This document shows, in pieces, positions 36,480 to 45,915 of a stretch of 64,000 nucleotides of DNA. This stretch comes from Synechocystis sp. PCC 7509 (GTDB lineage Bacteria; Cyanobacteriota; Cyanobacteriia; Cyanobacteriales; Chroococcidiopsidaceae): NCBI RefSeq assembly GCF_000332075.2, contig NZ_ALVU02000001.1:3422324-3486323 (forward strand), given 5' to 3'. The notes below the pieces were generated by a model, which saw only the letters and a list, made by a program, of their open reading frames with translations, was not told the DNA's origin and did not search any database. The translations under genes were made by a program, and so were the position numbers. Numbering within the stretch: position 1 is the first letter of the stretch; each line of letters opens with the position of its first letter.

Positions 36480-36668
36480 TTAAACTCCACCTTCAAAACC
36501 CCATTGGTGCTTGATTAGCTCCTTGTAAGTAGCTTCGCGCATCACCATTTGTTGATATAGCTTCACTAAAAAGTCTTGAGCTTGTTCGTGACTCATTTGC
36601 TGTACTTGAGTTTCAAAGGAGCGAATGCTGAACTGTTGTTCTAGTGATAGTTCAATTGGGTTACTCAT
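36480..36668 (-). CDS. nblA: phycobilisome degradation protein NblA
   Basis: A 62-residue NblA, the small adaptor that triggers breakdown of phycobilisomes when nutrients run short. The sequence MSNPIELSLEQQFSIRSFE, then MVMREATYKELIKHQWGF, is typical. NblA binds phycobiliproteins through its C-terminal end and recruits Clp protease (family knowledge). I choose the ATG at 36668, preceded by ggag about 8 bases upstream, over the ATG at 36707. Expression is usually induced by nitrogen or sulfur starvation, but I saw no clear NtcA site (GTA-N8-TAC) upstream. Confidence 0.95.
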   Translation of the reverse strand: MSNPIELSLEQQFSIRSFETQVQQMSHEQAQDFLVKLYQQMVMREATYKELIKHQWGFEGGV

Positions 36669-36931
36669 GATTGACTCCAACAAAAAATATAGAGGCGTTA
36701 ATAGCATTTCTGCTTAAGAGCTTGGCGCTTTGTCAAAACTAACCTTGCTGTATTAAAAAATATAACAAAGATTTGACAAAATGCACCTACTTCTAAATGT
36801 GTAATTCCATATAAACCTTAAGAGATAAATTTCACAATAGTGTTAATACGGAAAACTACAGGTAGTTTTAGCAAGTTGACAAGCTCAAAAATGCTTAAAC
36901 TGAACAAAGGTAAGTATATGTACTTAAAAAA

Positions 36932-36957
36932 CCGCAGCAAAGATTTCTTTGCTGCGG
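36932..36957 (-). terminator. terminator of the ABC1 kinase gene
   Basis: A perfect 11-bp stem (ccgcagcaaag / ctttgctgcgg) with a 4-base loop. Read on the minus strand it is followed by a run of six T. It lies 33 bases after the stop of the minus-strand gene. Confidence 0.85.
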
Positions 36958-36989
36958 AATTGGTGATTGGAAACTGCTTAACCCATTAC

Positions 36990-38732
36990 CTAAAAGGTTT
37001 TATCGTAACGATCGAGTTGGATAATTGTCCGCATCAAAACAACCCCCAATGCTGCCGCCGCGATCGCGGCAATTCCTGCCAACCACAAATAACGATTAAT
37101 TAGTAATAGAGTTGCCGATAAAGTCAAAGCGCTAAGTACCAAGGCATAAATAGTAGCTAGTCCAATATTGCTTTGACGACGCAGCAAGCGCTCGGTTTCA
37201 ATGGAACGGACACGCATCCGAATATCGCCGCGTTCTAGCTTGTCTAGGGTGTCTTCTAGCCGTCGCGGTAAGCCGAGTGCTGTGGTGCTGACTTGCGCCG
37301 CCTGACGACCTAATTCATTGAGAAAAGTATTTCCTTGAGAACCATTACCGTTTGTCATAATTTCCATTGCAAAAGGCTTTGCAACCTCCATAAAACTAAA
37401 TTCTGGATCTAAACCTTTGCCTACACCTTCCAAGGTTGAAAAAGCCCGCATGACAAAGGTAAAGGTAGCGGGAAAGCGAAAAGGCTGATCGTAAGCAATC
37501 TCATAGAGGTCTTCACTAATGGCGCTGACCGATTGATTTTCAAAGGGTTGATCCATAAAGTGATCTAACATATATTGAATCGAGCGCCTTACTGGGCCCA
37601 TATCATCGGTAGGTGCGATCGCTCCTAATTCCACTAAAGACGCAACTACTTGACCCGCATCTTTTTGAGCAATACCAAACAGCGTTTTCATCAATTGCTC
37701 TCGCACATCTGTACGAATCTGTCCCATCATCCCGAAATCGTAGAAAATCAACGAGCCATCGGGACTTACAGCCAAATTACCAGGATGGGGATCGGCGTGA
37801 AAAAATCCATGATTAAGCAACTGTCTTAAGTAAGATTCTGCTCCTTGACGTGCTAGAAGTTTGCGATCTAAACCCGCCGCTTCCAAGGCTTCGTAGTGAC
37901 TGATTTTAATGCCTGGGACGTATTCTAAAGTCAGCACTCTGGGAGACGTATAGCGCCAATAAACTCGCGGTACTTTTACCCAATCGTGAGCGCGGAAATT
38001 GCGGCGAAAGGTATCGGCGTTGCGTCCTTCATTTAAGTATTCAATTTCTTCCCATAAAATTCGGCAACACTCATCATAAATTCCTAGCCAATCTCTACCT
38101 CTACCCCATTCTGGGTGACTTTGAAAGTAACGAGTAATACCTTTAAGAATTCCTAAATCAATCTCAAATAATTTTTTTAATCCGGGACGCTGAACTTTAA
38201 CAGCGACAATCTCTCCAGAATGCAGGGTAGCTTTGTGAACTTGTCCTAAACTAGCAGCCGCTATGGGAATTGGCTCGAAATTTTGGAATAGTTCGGGGAT
38301 GGTTTTTCCTAACTCCTGCTCGATAATATTTTTTGTTTGCTCGTAACTAAAAGCCGGAACTTTGTCTTGAAGTTTGACAAGTTCATCAACGTATTCGCTG
38401 GGAAATAAATCGGCGCGAGTAGAAAACAATTGACCGACTTTAATAAACGTTGGTCCTAGTTCTAGCAAAGTGTTACGAATCCAAACCGCTTGCTCAATCC
38501 GTCTAGCCTTGCGTTTTTCTTCCGTAACTCCGCCGGGATAGCTCCAAGATTTTTTGTTGACCCAAAAACCCGTCATTAAAGACAGCACAAACGACCATAT
38601 GTCAAAAAAGCGCCGATTTCGGGAGTAATTGTTCCGATTCCAGCGATAGGCATTATCTTTATACACCATCGAACTACGTTTGCGGTCAGACTTAGTTTTG
38701 ATGGAATTTTTGACAGGAGGAGAAAGAGACAC
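36990..38732 (-). CDS. AarF/UbiB/ABC1-family atypical kinase
   Basis: A 580-residue ABC1K protein, a family linked to isoprenoid quinone metabolism and, in plastids, to plastoglobules. The diagnostic KVGQLFSTRADLFP (KxGQ motif) is near residue 117. The alanine-rich loop AAASLGQVHKA is near 173-183, with HADPHPGNL near 310-318 and YDFGMMG near 328-334. Two C-terminal hydrophobic segments (LATIYALVLSALTLSATLLL, WLAGIAAIAAAALGVVLM) anchor it to a membrane. Cyanobacteria carry several such genes; the substrate of this one is unknown. Confidence 0.9.
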   Translation of the reverse strand: MSLSPPVKNSIKTKSDRKRSSMVYKDNAYRWNRNNYSRNRRFFDIWSFVLSLMTGFWVNKKSWSYPGGVTEEKRKARRIEQAVWIRNTLLELGPTFIKVGQLFSTRADLFPSEYVDELVKLQDKVPAFSYEQTKNIIEQELGKTIPELFQNFEPIPIAAASLGQVHKATLHSGEIVAVKVQRPGLKKLFEIDLGILKGITRYFQSHPEWGRGRDWLGIYDECCRILWEEIEYLNEGRNADTFRRNFRAHDWVKVPRVYWRYTSPRVLTLEYVPGIKISHYEALEAAGLDRKLLARQGAESYLRQLLNHGFFHADPHPGNLAVSPDGSLIFYDFGMMGQIRTDVREQLMKTLFGIAQKDAGQVVASLVELGAIAPTDDMGPVRRSIQYMLDHFMDQPFENQSVSAISEDLYEIAYDQPFRFPATFTFVMRAFSTLEGVGKGLDPEFSFMEVAKPFAMEIMTNGNGSQGNTFLNELGRQAAQVSTTALGLPRRLEDTLDKLERGDIRMRVRSIETERLLRRQSNIGLATIYALVLSALTLSATLLLINRYLWLAGIAAIAAAALGVVLMRTIIQLDRYDKTF

Positions 38733-38844
38733 TCGAATTCCTAATCGTTATTTTTGCAGGAGGTTAGAAAATGCAGCAGCAAGCCATTAAGATTTTTAGG
38801 GTAAATTATCCCTACAAACACAAATTTAATTATTTTTCCCAACT

Positions 38845-39171
38845 TTAAGTAGAACTACTACGGTGACGTTGTAGTTCTGCTCTTAGTAGAGCAATTTCGG
38901 CTCTAAGTTCGTCAATTGTCGCTTGTACGTCTGTGGGCGCTGAACCGGGAGAGGAAACTGTTGTAGTGCTAGAACCACTATAATTGTTTGCTGTTTCTCG
39001 GTTAGCTCTTTCCATGACTTCCGTTGTAAACTGGCGCAGGCGTTCGCGCTGTTCGGCATCAAATTTACCTAGTTCGCTTAAAGCATCGGTTAAAGCGTTT
39101 TCTAAATGTTCGTTAGCAATTTCAGCTACAGCCCGACCAACAAAAAAGGCATGAATTAAAGGATTAGTCAT
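38845..39171 (-). CDS. conserved cyanobacterial protein, possible DUF6825
   Basis: A 108-residue protein. It begins MTNPLIHAFFVGRAVAEIANEHLENALTDALSELGKFD, a pattern I associate with a small thylakoid-organism family (perhaps DUF6825; from memory). A Ser/Thr-rich linker (about 68-85) leads to a C-terminal coiled coil (TIDELRAEIALLRAELQRH). I use the ATG at 39171; the one at 39183 is also possible. It is 112 bases upstream of the ABC1 kinase gene on the same strand. Function is unknown. Confidence 0.7.
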   Translation of the reverse strand: MTNPLIHAFFVGRAVAEIANEHLENALTDALSELGKFDAEQRERLRQFTTEVMERANRETANNYSGSSTTTVSSPGSAPTDVQATIDELRAEIALLRAELQRHRSSST

Positions 39172-39284
39172 AAATTGTTTCAACGCTCCATACGCGAAAA
39201 TTATAGCTTGGTTGTTTAAGTCGCCGCCTCCACCGTAGTAGAGATTGAGGGAGCATCAGAAACTAAAAACTTCTTTACTTTACT

Positions 39285-41942
39285 TTACAATGGATAGTGA
39301 ATAGATAAAAACTTTTCAGCGCTAGAGCGATCGCTTATAATTCCGTCTAAAGTCGCCGCAAGTAAATCTTCTAACATTTGCCGAAACTGTGGACTTGGTT
39401 TGTAGCCTAGTTTTTTGAGGTCATCACCATTAAGCGGCGCTTGAATATTTGCCCAACAATGAAGGTATAGCCAAATTTGACGGCGAACAGTTTTAGAAGT
39501 GCGTACCATAACCAACATTAAAGTCGCTTCATCGTAGGGTTTCAGTAGTTGGACTACTTGACTTTTGGGTGAAGTTGGTAGTAATTCTCTAACTTTAGCT
39601 TCTGCATCCGCTAAATTTTCTAGCCTTTTAATACTGTCATCGGGCAATTGTAAGTTTTTGGCTACTAAACCGCGCTCTATTGGTAGTAACTGAGCGATTA
39701 ATACTTCTAGTCGTAACAACCAACTAGGAGAGAAACCGCGTTTTAATAGTTCTAAAAGCCGTAACTGCTGCCATAGAGTGCGATCGCATTTTAAATCGGG
39801 ATGAATGCACTTTGTCGCATCCAAGTCTGCGAGTAATCTTAGTCCAGCTTGCCAATAAGGCGATCGTAAAAGGTATTTTAACTCGCTGCGGAGACGAGTT
39901 TGCAAAGCGGGTCTAGTTTTATGATCTGTTTGGCTATAAACGCCGCTAGAAATGGCGTAACGAATATACTCAATAGTGCGCTGTTCAATTTCAAAACCCA
40001 AACGTACAGCAAAGCGGACAGCGCGATAAATTCTTGTAGGATCTTCAATAAAACTATTGGCGTGTAAAACTCGAATTTGTTTGGCTTGCAAGTCTCGCAT
40101 TCCGCCAAAAAAGTCTAATAATTCCCCCTCACGCGGATTAGTTAGCCGCATAGCCAAAGCATTAATTGTAAAATCGCGCCGATACAAGTCTTGACGAATA
40201 GAACTTGCTTCAACTTCAGGATTCGCCGCCGGATAAGGATAAAATTCCGTTCGCGCGGTAGCAATATCTACCCATAAAGAATCTAAAATTGGGTCTTTAT
40301 GCCACAACAAAGCCGCCGTTTGAAAAGCGCCGTGTACTTCTAATCGAGCTTGAGGGTAAGATTTTTGTAAGGCTTGAGCAAGTTCTACCCCCGCGCCTAC
40401 ATCTGTAGCACTATGAAAGCCATCAACTACTAAATCAATATCTTGAATTAGTACCGCCGCCTCTCCCTGAGCTAACAATAAGTCTCGGACAGCGCCACCA
40501 ACTAAGTACAAATGCCAACCGCGTTTTTCTGCGGCTACAGAAGCAGTTTTCAGCAGAGTTTGTAAGGCTGGATTTAGACGATTATTGAGTAAATTGAGCA
40601 GAGAGGGATTAACAACTAGGGAATTATCGTTATTTTGGATTTTTCGGGCTTTTTCTTGGTGCATTTCCCGTAATATATCGGTGCGCGTCACTATACCCAC
40701 CAATTGACCCGATTTTAAAACAGGTAAGCGCCCAATATCGTGAGTTACCATCGTTTCTTGAATTTCCGGTAAAGTTGTAGTGGGAGTAATAGTTTTTACA
40801 TTTGTAGTCATGTAGCCCTTAACGGGAGCGTGACTAAAGCCGTGATGTAAAGCGATATCAATATCTCGCCGCGATACAATCCCTACTATTTTAGCCGCTT
40901 CATCCACCACCGATAAACCCGAATGACCGTAGCGCAGTAAAATTCTTTGAGCTTCTGCAATCGTCGTTTCTGGCAATATAGTCCGCACTGGAGACGACAT
41001 TAAATCTCGCGCTGTGGGTGGGTGGGGAACTTGATTAATAAAACTGTCTACCAATTGCTTTAAAGTTTCCTCTGTAGCTACTCCGCGCAAAGATAAAGAC
41101 GCAGCTTGATAATGACCACCGCCACCCAAGGGTTGAAACAAAGTATTGAGGTTTGTTTGGGGAATTTGCGATCGCCCAATTACTGTTAACTTATCTTTAT
41201 AGCTTGCCCCTAATAGGATTGCGTCACTTTCCGTTAGCTGCATTAATTGCGAAATTAACCCCGATAAACCCGGTACATGGTCGGAAGTTTTGAGCATTAC
41301 CCAACCAACACTGTAGCCATTGATTTTTGTGGTTTGCAGGCTATTAATTGCCGTTAATAGTAGTGGCTGTAATTGTTTGGATAAACCCGGCTCTAGGTAC
41401 TCATTAACCATTGCTAAGGAGGCTTTTTGCTGCATCAACCACGCCAAAGCTTGAGCATCTCGCGCGGTAGCAGTGGGAAAGGTCAAAGAACCCGTATCGA
41501 CATGAATACCTAAAGCCATAACTGTCGCTTCCGCAACGGTGAGGTCAATATTGGCTGTTTGCAATTCTTCGACAATTAGCGTCGTAGTTGCACCTACATC
41601 CGCTATGTTTGTTTCTGTAGCCGGAATATCTAGCTGACTATCCAAATGATGGTCGTAAACGATTACCGATTCCAACTGCGGTAAATCCAACCATTCGGCG
41701 ACGACTCCCAAACGAGTCTTATTTTGCGTATCTACTACCGCAATTAGTCTAATTTGTTCGAGATTAACGGCGCGGCGCTCAATAATTGCATACTCATCTT
41801 TATGCAGTGCCAAAAAATCCCGTACTACTTGGTGACAGCCGCCAGGGATAACAATTCGGCTACCTGGCAACAAGCGCGTCAAACCTACTGCCGCTCCCAG
41901 CGTATCAAAATCGGCGGTGGTGTGGCACAAAATTAGATTCAT
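39285..41942 (-). CDS. DHH-CBS-tRNA nucleotidyltransferase fusion
   Basis: An 885-residue multidomain protein. Residues 1-310 form a DHH/DHHA1 phosphoesterase ([30 protein letters not shown]). Two CBS domains span about 315-430 ([27 protein letters not shown]). Residues 475-885 form a class II nucleotidyltransferase of the CCA/poly(A) polymerase family ([44 protein letters not shown]). Enzymes of this architecture add A or CCA to tRNA or tails to RNA; I cannot tell which from sequence. CBS domains suggest adenylate-sensitive control (inference). All active-site motifs look intact. Confidence 0.9.
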   Translation of the reverse strand: MNLILCHTTADFDTLGAAVGLTRLLPGSRIVIPGGCHQVVRDFLALHKDEYAIIERRAVNLEQIRLIAVVDTQNKTRLGVVAEWLDLPQLESVIVYDHHLDSQLDIPATETNIADVGATTTLIVEELQTANIDLTVAEATVMALGIHVDTGSLTFPTATARDAQALAWLMQQKASLAMVNEYLEPGLSKQLQPLLLTAINSLQTTKINGYSVGWVMLKTSDHVPGLSGLISQLMQLTESDAILLGASYKDKLTVIGRSQIPQTNLNTLFQPLGGGGHYQAASLSLRGVATEETLKQLVDSFINQVPHPPTARDLMSSPVRTILPETTIAEAQRILLRYGHSGLSVVDEAAKIVGIVSRRDIDIALHHGFSHAPVKGYMTTNVKTITPTTTLPEIQETMVTHDIGRLPVLKSGQLVGIVTRTDILREMHQEKARKIQNNDNSLVVNPSLLNLLNNRLNPALQTLLKTASVAAEKRGWHLYLVGGAVRDLLLAQGEAAVLIQDIDLVVDGFHSATDVGAGVELAQALQKSYPQARLEVHGAFQTAALLWHKDPILDSLWVDIATARTEFYPYPAANPEVEASSIRQDLYRRDFTINALAMRLTNPREGELLDFFGGMRDLQAKQIRVLHANSFIEDPTRIYRAVRFAVRLGFEIEQRTIEYIRYAISSGVYSQTDHKTRPALQTRLRSELKYLLRSPYWQAGLRLLADLDATKCIHPDLKCDRTLWQQLRLLELLKRGFSPSWLLRLEVLIAQLLPIERGLVAKNLQLPDDSIKRLENLADAEAKVRELLPTSPKSQVVQLLKPYDEATLMLVMVRTSKTVRRQIWLYLHCWANIQAPLNGDDLKKLGYKPSPQFRQMLEDLLAATLDGIISDRSSAEKFLSIHYPL

Positions 41943-42072
41943 CTGGGCAAAAATTCTTTCTCTACTCTTACTTTCTATAGTGGCTCAATTTCTGATAGCG
42001 TAACTATAGGAAATGCTAGAAACATAGCAAGTTTTATACTCAATTTTTTTTGTCCCCCTAGGAGAAATATCA

Positions 42073-42264
42073 ATGTTCACAATCCTATTCCAAATTGCTT
42101 TACTAGCCCTAGTTGGCTTATCCTTTGCAATGGTTATTGGCGTTCCCGTTGCTTACGCGACTCCCCAAAGCTGGAACGAATCGAAAAAATTGCTCTGGCT
42201 AGGCTCTTTTGCCTGGATTGGGCTAGTATTTTTGGTAGGTGCTTTAAACTTTTTGGTTGCTTAA
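42073..42264 (+). CDS. psbZ: photosystem II reaction centre protein Z
   Basis: A 63-residue thylakoid protein with two membrane helices (about 4-27 and 40-62). The start [29 protein letters not shown] and the later [22 protein letters not shown] match PsbZ (Ycf9), which stabilises PSII supercomplexes. A strong aggag lies 9 bases before the ATG. A terminator follows. It is upstream of ribH, a common cyanobacterial neighbourhood. Confidence 0.95.
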   Translation: MFTILFQIALLALVGLSFAMVIGVPVAYATPQSWNESKKLLWLGSFAWIGLVFLVGALNFLVA

Positions 42265-42273
42265 GTTAGGCTG

Positions 42274-42329
42274 TAGCTATTAGCTTATTTTTGAGTCTGC
42301 AATTGCCCAAAAAGCTAATAGCTAATTTT
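42274..42329 (+). terminator. terminator after psbZ
   Basis: Perfect 13-bp arms (tagctattagctt at 42274-42286, aagctaatagcta at 42312-42324) are followed by attttt. The loop is about 25 bases. It lies between psbZ and ribH. Confidence 0.65.
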
Positions 42330-42354
42330 TGTATTGTTTATGTGAGAGAGATTG

Positions 42355-42906
42355 ATGGCAGTTTTTGAGGGGACTTTTACTCAAACCGAACCGTTACGAC
42401 TAGCAATAGTGATTGGGCGATTCAATGACTTGATTACAACTAAGTTATTAGAAGGCTGTCAAGATTGCCTGAAGCGTCACGGTGTAGACCCCAATCCTCA
42501 CGGTACTCAAGTAGATTATTTTTGGGTTCCTGGTAGTTTTGAAGTTCCTTTAGTCGCCCACCAAGTAGCTTTAACTGGGCGCTATGATGCAATTATTTGT
42601 TTGGGTGCAGTTATTAAAGGTCAAACTCCCCACTTTGACTATGTAGCGGGAGAAGTGGCTAAAGGGATTGCGGCGGTAGGTTTTCAAACGGGAGTCCCGG
42701 TAATATTTGGGATTTTGACTACTGATACCATGCAACAAGCAATGGAAAGAGCAGGCATTAAAAGCAATAAAGGCTGGGATTATGCCATGAATGCTCTAGA
42801 AATGGCGAGTTTAATGCGTAGTATGCGCGCTAGCAGCGATTATAATCAATTGCCATCGTCGTTAAAAAGTGCCTCGGCGCAGCTAAGTGAGTTGACGGCG
42901 GAATAG
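42355..42906 (+). CDS. ribH: 6,7-dimethyl-8-ribityllumazine synthase
   Basis: A 183-residue enzyme that makes the lumazine precursor of riboflavin. Conserved parts include [20 protein letters not shown] near residues 17-36, [11 protein letters not shown] near 61-71 and [24 protein letters not shown] near 83-106, with the catalytic His of the THFD-type loop as PHFD. The C-terminal region [15 protein letters not shown]-like ([11 protein letters not shown]) completes the fold. The ATG at 42355 is preferred to a TTG three bases earlier. Confidence 0.95.
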   Translation: MAVFEGTFTQTEPLRLAIVIGRFNDLITTKLLEGCQDCLKRHGVDPNPHGTQVDYFWVPGSFEVPLVAHQVALTGRYDAIICLGAVIKGQTPHFDYVAGEVAKGIAAVGFQTGVPVIFGILTTDTMQQAMERAGIKSNKGWDYAMNALEMASLMRSMRASSDYNQLPSSLKSASAQLSELTAE

Positions 42907-42969
42907 TTTGGGCAAAAAGCTTGACATTAATTCTTAAATTTGAGAGAATGAGTTTCGCGGTCAAAAACT

Positions 42970-43041
42970 GCGGGTATAGCTCAGTGGTAGAGCGTCACCT
43001 TGCCAAGGTGAAAGTCGCGCGTTCGAATCGCGTTACCCGCT
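42970..43041 (+). tRNA. tRNA-Gly (GCC)
   Basis: A 72-base cloverleaf with acceptor GCGGGTA/TACCCGC, D-arm GCTCAGTGGTAGAGC, anticodon loop TTGCCAA (GCC) and T-arm GCGCGTTCGAATCGCGT. No CCA is encoded. Confidence 0.96.
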
Positions 43042-43217
43042 TAAAAAACTCATATTAAATGCGGCGTTGTATTGACTCCAAAACTTTGAATCATAGGCTA
43101 TAGCTATTTGTTGTCGATGGGAAAAGGGAGCTGTTGATACATTAAATTGATCGGGAAGTATCAAGACTTGGGGATGCTTTACATTAGGACTGCATATGTG
43201 GGTTTGAGTAAAAAGGC

Positions 43218-43664
43218 TTATTTTTGTTTTCCCAGCTTCTTACACAAGCGCCCTAGCTCTGCTTGTTCGTCTAAGCTCAAAATCTTCATTTGCTCGGCGA
43301 TCGCCTCTACATGAGCCGGGAATATATCGCTAATTAGCTGTTTGCCTGCCGGGGTAAGGGATACAGATATACATCGGCGATCGCCTACTTCGCGATCGCG
43401 TTTTACTAACTGTCGTTTTTCTAAGTTATCAATTACTAAAGTAATATTTCCGCCACTTTTAAGTAATTTCTCGGCTAAGTCGCGTTGGTGCATTGCGCCC
43501 AAGTGAAGCAATACTTCTAGTACGCCAAACTGAGTAACCGTTAGCTTATAAGTTTCTAAATAAGGCTGGAGGCGATGAGTTACTGATTCTGTGGCTCTAA
43601 CGAGTTTAATGTAAGCATCTAAAGCTGTAACTTCCTCAATTGTTCCTAAATATCGAGTTCCCAT
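43218..43664 (-). CDS. MarR-family transcriptional regulator
   Basis: A 148-residue winged-helix regulator. The DNA-binding part spans about residues 40-115: LTVTQFGVLEVLLHLGAMHQRDLAEKLLKSGGNITLVIDNLEKRQLV, then a wing with DREVGDRRCISVSLTPAG. MarR proteins act as dimers and often release DNA on binding phenolic ligands or on oxidation. It lies 29 bases after the TonB-like gene on the same strand. Its target is unknown. Confidence 0.9.
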   Translation of the reverse strand: MGTRYLGTIEEVTALDAYIKLVRATESVTHRLQPYLETYKLTVTQFGVLEVLLHLGAMHQRDLAEKLLKSGGNITLVIDNLEKRQLVKRDREVGDRRCISVSLTPAGKQLISDIFPAHVEAIAEQMKILSLDEQAELGRLCKKLGKQK

Positions 43665-43693
43665 TAAATATCTTTACATTGAATTATTCAATG

Positions 43694-44560
43694 TTAATTT
43701 AAAATTTTGCTTTCTGTGGGTTCAACGGGACTGGGGTATTTATTCCAAATAGTCACTACTGTACCCGTACCTTGTTTATCCGGCGCTAAAGCTAAATAAA
43801 GAGCAGGAGAATTATCTTTAGGAGTTAATTTATAAAGTCCGCCCCCCGCCGCATAAGTACCGGAAGGCTCAACATTAAAATTGGCAGTTGCTAATTGCAA
43901 ACGAAAGAACTCATCAAACACTATATCGGGGCTTTTGTCAGGAATTTGAGCAACTTTACCTACAATATCGGGATGTAGCGTCCCGTCAGGCTGGGTAAAC
44001 ATTTCAGCCTCCGCCATGACTTCGTTGGGCTGTTCTACAGCTTGCCAATTTGGATCGACAGGTACACCATTAATTGCCTTTGTTGCAATGGTTACAGGGC
44101 TAGGAGACACCGAAGGAATAGCTTGAGGCGGCGGGAGTAATTCTTGAGTTGTTGAATCTAGCTCAATTTCTGTAGGTTGCGGTAAAGGATTAACTGCCAC
44201 AGGTGTTGCAGGCTTTTGAGGAGTCGGTGCAACAACTGGACGAGGAGAATTTTTAACGACGGTACGCGGTATTGGTTTTGTCGCGACGGTACGCGGTATT
44301 GGTTTTGTAGCTACTACTTTTTGTGGTACTGGGGGGCGACTACTAGCTTTAGGCGTTGGTTTTGGCGTGACTATCTTATTGACGGGCGAAGGTGTGACGG
44401 GAGTTAGCTTGACTAACTCTTGGGGCTTTTTCGTTGGTTTAGGTGTTTCCGTTGAAGGTATGGGAATTACCAGTAGCAAGCCATGCAAGCCCAAAGAGGC
44501 TAACCACATTGGTTTCCACATCTTACTTAATGATGGCGGTGAGTGTTTGGTGTGCGTCAT
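43694..44560 (-). CDS. proline-rich TonB-like membrane protein
   Basis: A protein of about 288 residues if the ATG at 44560 (MTHTKHS) is used; an upstream ATG at 44611 is also open. One N-terminal membrane segment (WLASLGLHGLLLVIPIPS) is followed by a long Pro/Lys/Thr-rich stretch, like TonB's periplasm-spanning arm. That stretch includes a perfect 9-residue tandem repeat (VATKPIPRT). The C-terminal part (PDIVFDEFFRLQLATANF, then YKLTPKDNSPALYLALAP) is not a recognisable TonB domain. It is divergent from a futABC iron transporter set, so a link to metal uptake is possible (inference). Confidence 0.7.
   Translation of the reverse strand: MTHTKHSPPSLSKMWKPMWLASLGLHGLLLVIPIPSTETPKPTKKPQELVKLTPVTPSPVNKIVTPKPTPKASSRPPVPQKVVATKPIPRTVATKPIPRTVVKNSPRPVVAPTPQKPATPVAVNPLPQPTEIELDSTTQELLPPPQAIPSVSPSPVTIATKAINGVPVDPNWQAVEQPNEVMAEAEMFTQPDGTLHPDIVGKVAQIPDKSPDIVFDEFFRLQLATANFNVEPSGTYAAGGGLYKLTPKDNSPALYLALAPDKQGTGTVVTIWNKYPSPVEPTESKILN
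44258..44311. repeat. 27-bp tandem repeat, two copies
   Basis: Two adjacent copies start gacggtacgcggtattggtt and differ only in the last three bases. They encode the duplicated VATKPIPRT in the proline-rich arm of the TonB-like protein. Confidence 0.85.
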
Positions 44561-44646
44561 GAATTTATTATTCCCTACTTTTACTCCACCAAGTTTTGAA
44601 CTCGCTTTCAACCAAGTTTCCTAACAGCAACAGACTAATTGTAAAG

Positions 44647-44665
44647 CTTAGTCATAATCATTTGC
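44647..44665. promoter_or_regulatory. weak Fur-box-like site
   Basis: This 19-mer matches the classical Fur consensus (GATAATGATAATCATTATC) at 13 of 19 positions, with an unbroken ataatcatt core. It lies in the control region shared by the TonB-like gene and the iron transporter genes, about 240 bases upstream of futA. AT-rich DNA gives such matches by chance, so support is modest. Confidence 0.25.
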
Positions 44666-44901
44666 AATAAGTTGAAGCTAAAAATAGCCTGTAAAGACTG
44701 TAAAATAAGCACTTGTTAATATTTTTACCTTGTTTTTAACAAAAATGGTTTGCAAAAACTTCTTAAATAAGTAGCTATTTAATGGTATTTTTTGAAAGTA
44801 AAGCTAACGTCGTTCAGGCAAAAAAGTTGGGAGTAAGGATTTCTTCGCCAAACTTGGCGCTCGAATAGATAGCTAGTTAAATATATGAGGATAAAAAATT
44901 A

Positions 44902-45915
44902 GTGGCGACTAAGTTAGGGAAAATTTCGGCGATCGTAGCGGCGGCAATAGTTGTAGGTGGGGGAATAGCGTTTAGTAGTAAAGCAGCACAACAAAAAACG
45001 CTGACTATTTACTCTGGTAGAGAAGAAAAATTAATTGCGCCCTTAATTGCCAAAGCTGAGAAAGATTTGGGGATGGATATTGAGGTACGATACGGCGATA
45101 CGGCGGAACTTGCGATCGCATTAATAGAAGAAGGTAATCGCAGCCGCGCCGATATATTTTTTGCTCAAGACGCTGGTGCTTTAGGGGCTTTAGCCAAAGA
45201 AAAACGCACATTACCTATTTCTAATACCTTACTAGCCAAAGTAGAGCCACAATTTCGCTCCTCGGCGGGACAATGGATCGGTATTTCAGGACGGGCGCGA
45301 GTAATTGATTACAATACAAAGCTAGTCAAACCCAGCGAATTACCCACAGCGATCGCCCAATTAACTAATCCCAAATGGCGCGGGAAAATAGGTTGGGCCC
45401 CTTCAAATGGTTCTTTTCAGTCTTTTGTTACTGCTATGCGTTTGCTAGAAGGCAATCAAAAGACTTTGGCATGGTTAAAGGCAATGAAAGCCAACGGGAC
45501 AAAAGATTATGCCAAAAATGCCGCGATCGTAGAAGCGGTAGGTAAAGGCGAAATCTCTTTAGGATTAGTAAATAACTACTATCTCTATAGATTTACCAAA
45601 GACAATGCTAATTTTCCTGTAGCCCATCACTATACACGCAGAGATGCTGGCGCAATGGTGAATGTAGCAGGATTGGCAGTATTAAATACTACTGACCAAA
45701 AGAGCGATGCTGACAAGTTTTTAGCTTATATGCTAACTCCCAAAGCCCAGGCTTATTTTGCTCAAGAAACTAACGAGTATCCGTTGGTAAAAGGCATTCA
45801 AGCATCGCAAAAACAAATTCCTCTCAGTCAGCTTAAACCACCTAAAGTTGACCTTAGCAACTTGTCTGATTTGCAAGGCACTATAGAGTTACTTCAAGAA
45901 GCAGAGGTACTTTGA
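44902..45915 (+). CDS. futA: iron(III) ABC transporter substrate-binding protein
   Basis: A 337-residue periplasmic ferric-iron-binding protein. A signal peptide or anchor covers about 1-28 (KISAIVAAAIVVGGGIAFSSKA). The mature part begins LTIYSGREEKLIAPLI with a candidate tyrosine ligand Y37, and the tyrosine pair YY at 226-227 in LVNNYYLYRF is typical of FutA/FbpA iron ligands. It starts at GTG 44902, preceded by a gagg at 44886. Its TGA overlaps the next gene's TTG start as TTGA. First gene of a three-gene importer. Confidence 0.93.
   Translation: MATKLGKISAIVAAAIVVGGGIAFSSKAAQQKTLTIYSGREEKLIAPLIAKAEKDLGMDIEVRYGDTAELAIALIEEGNRSRADIFFAQDAGALGALAKEKRTLPISNTLLAKVEPQFRSSAGQWIGISGRARVIDYNTKLVKPSELPTAIAQLTNPKWRGKIGWAPSNGSFQSFVTAMRLLEGNQKTLAWLKAMKANGTKDYAKNAAIVEAVGKGEISLGLVNNYYLYRFTKDNANFPVAHHYTRRDAGAMVNVAGLAVLNTTDQKSDADKFLAYMLTPKAQAYFAQETNEYPLVKGIQASQKQIPLSQLKPPKVDLSNLSDLQGTIELLQEAEVL

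Noticed and set aside
36669-36989. NtcA-type site upstream of nblA
   Set aside because: No GTA-N8-TAC palindrome with a properly spaced -10 box was found in this stretch.
36840-37103. Open frame on the plus strand across the terminator of the ABC1 kinase gene
   Set aside because: It runs through a strong terminator hairpin and into the reverse strand of a well-supported gene; the translation resembles nothing.
44258-44311. Tandem repeat as a phase-variation tract
   Set aside because: Only two copies with a 27-bp period (a multiple of three), so copy-number change would not shift the frame.
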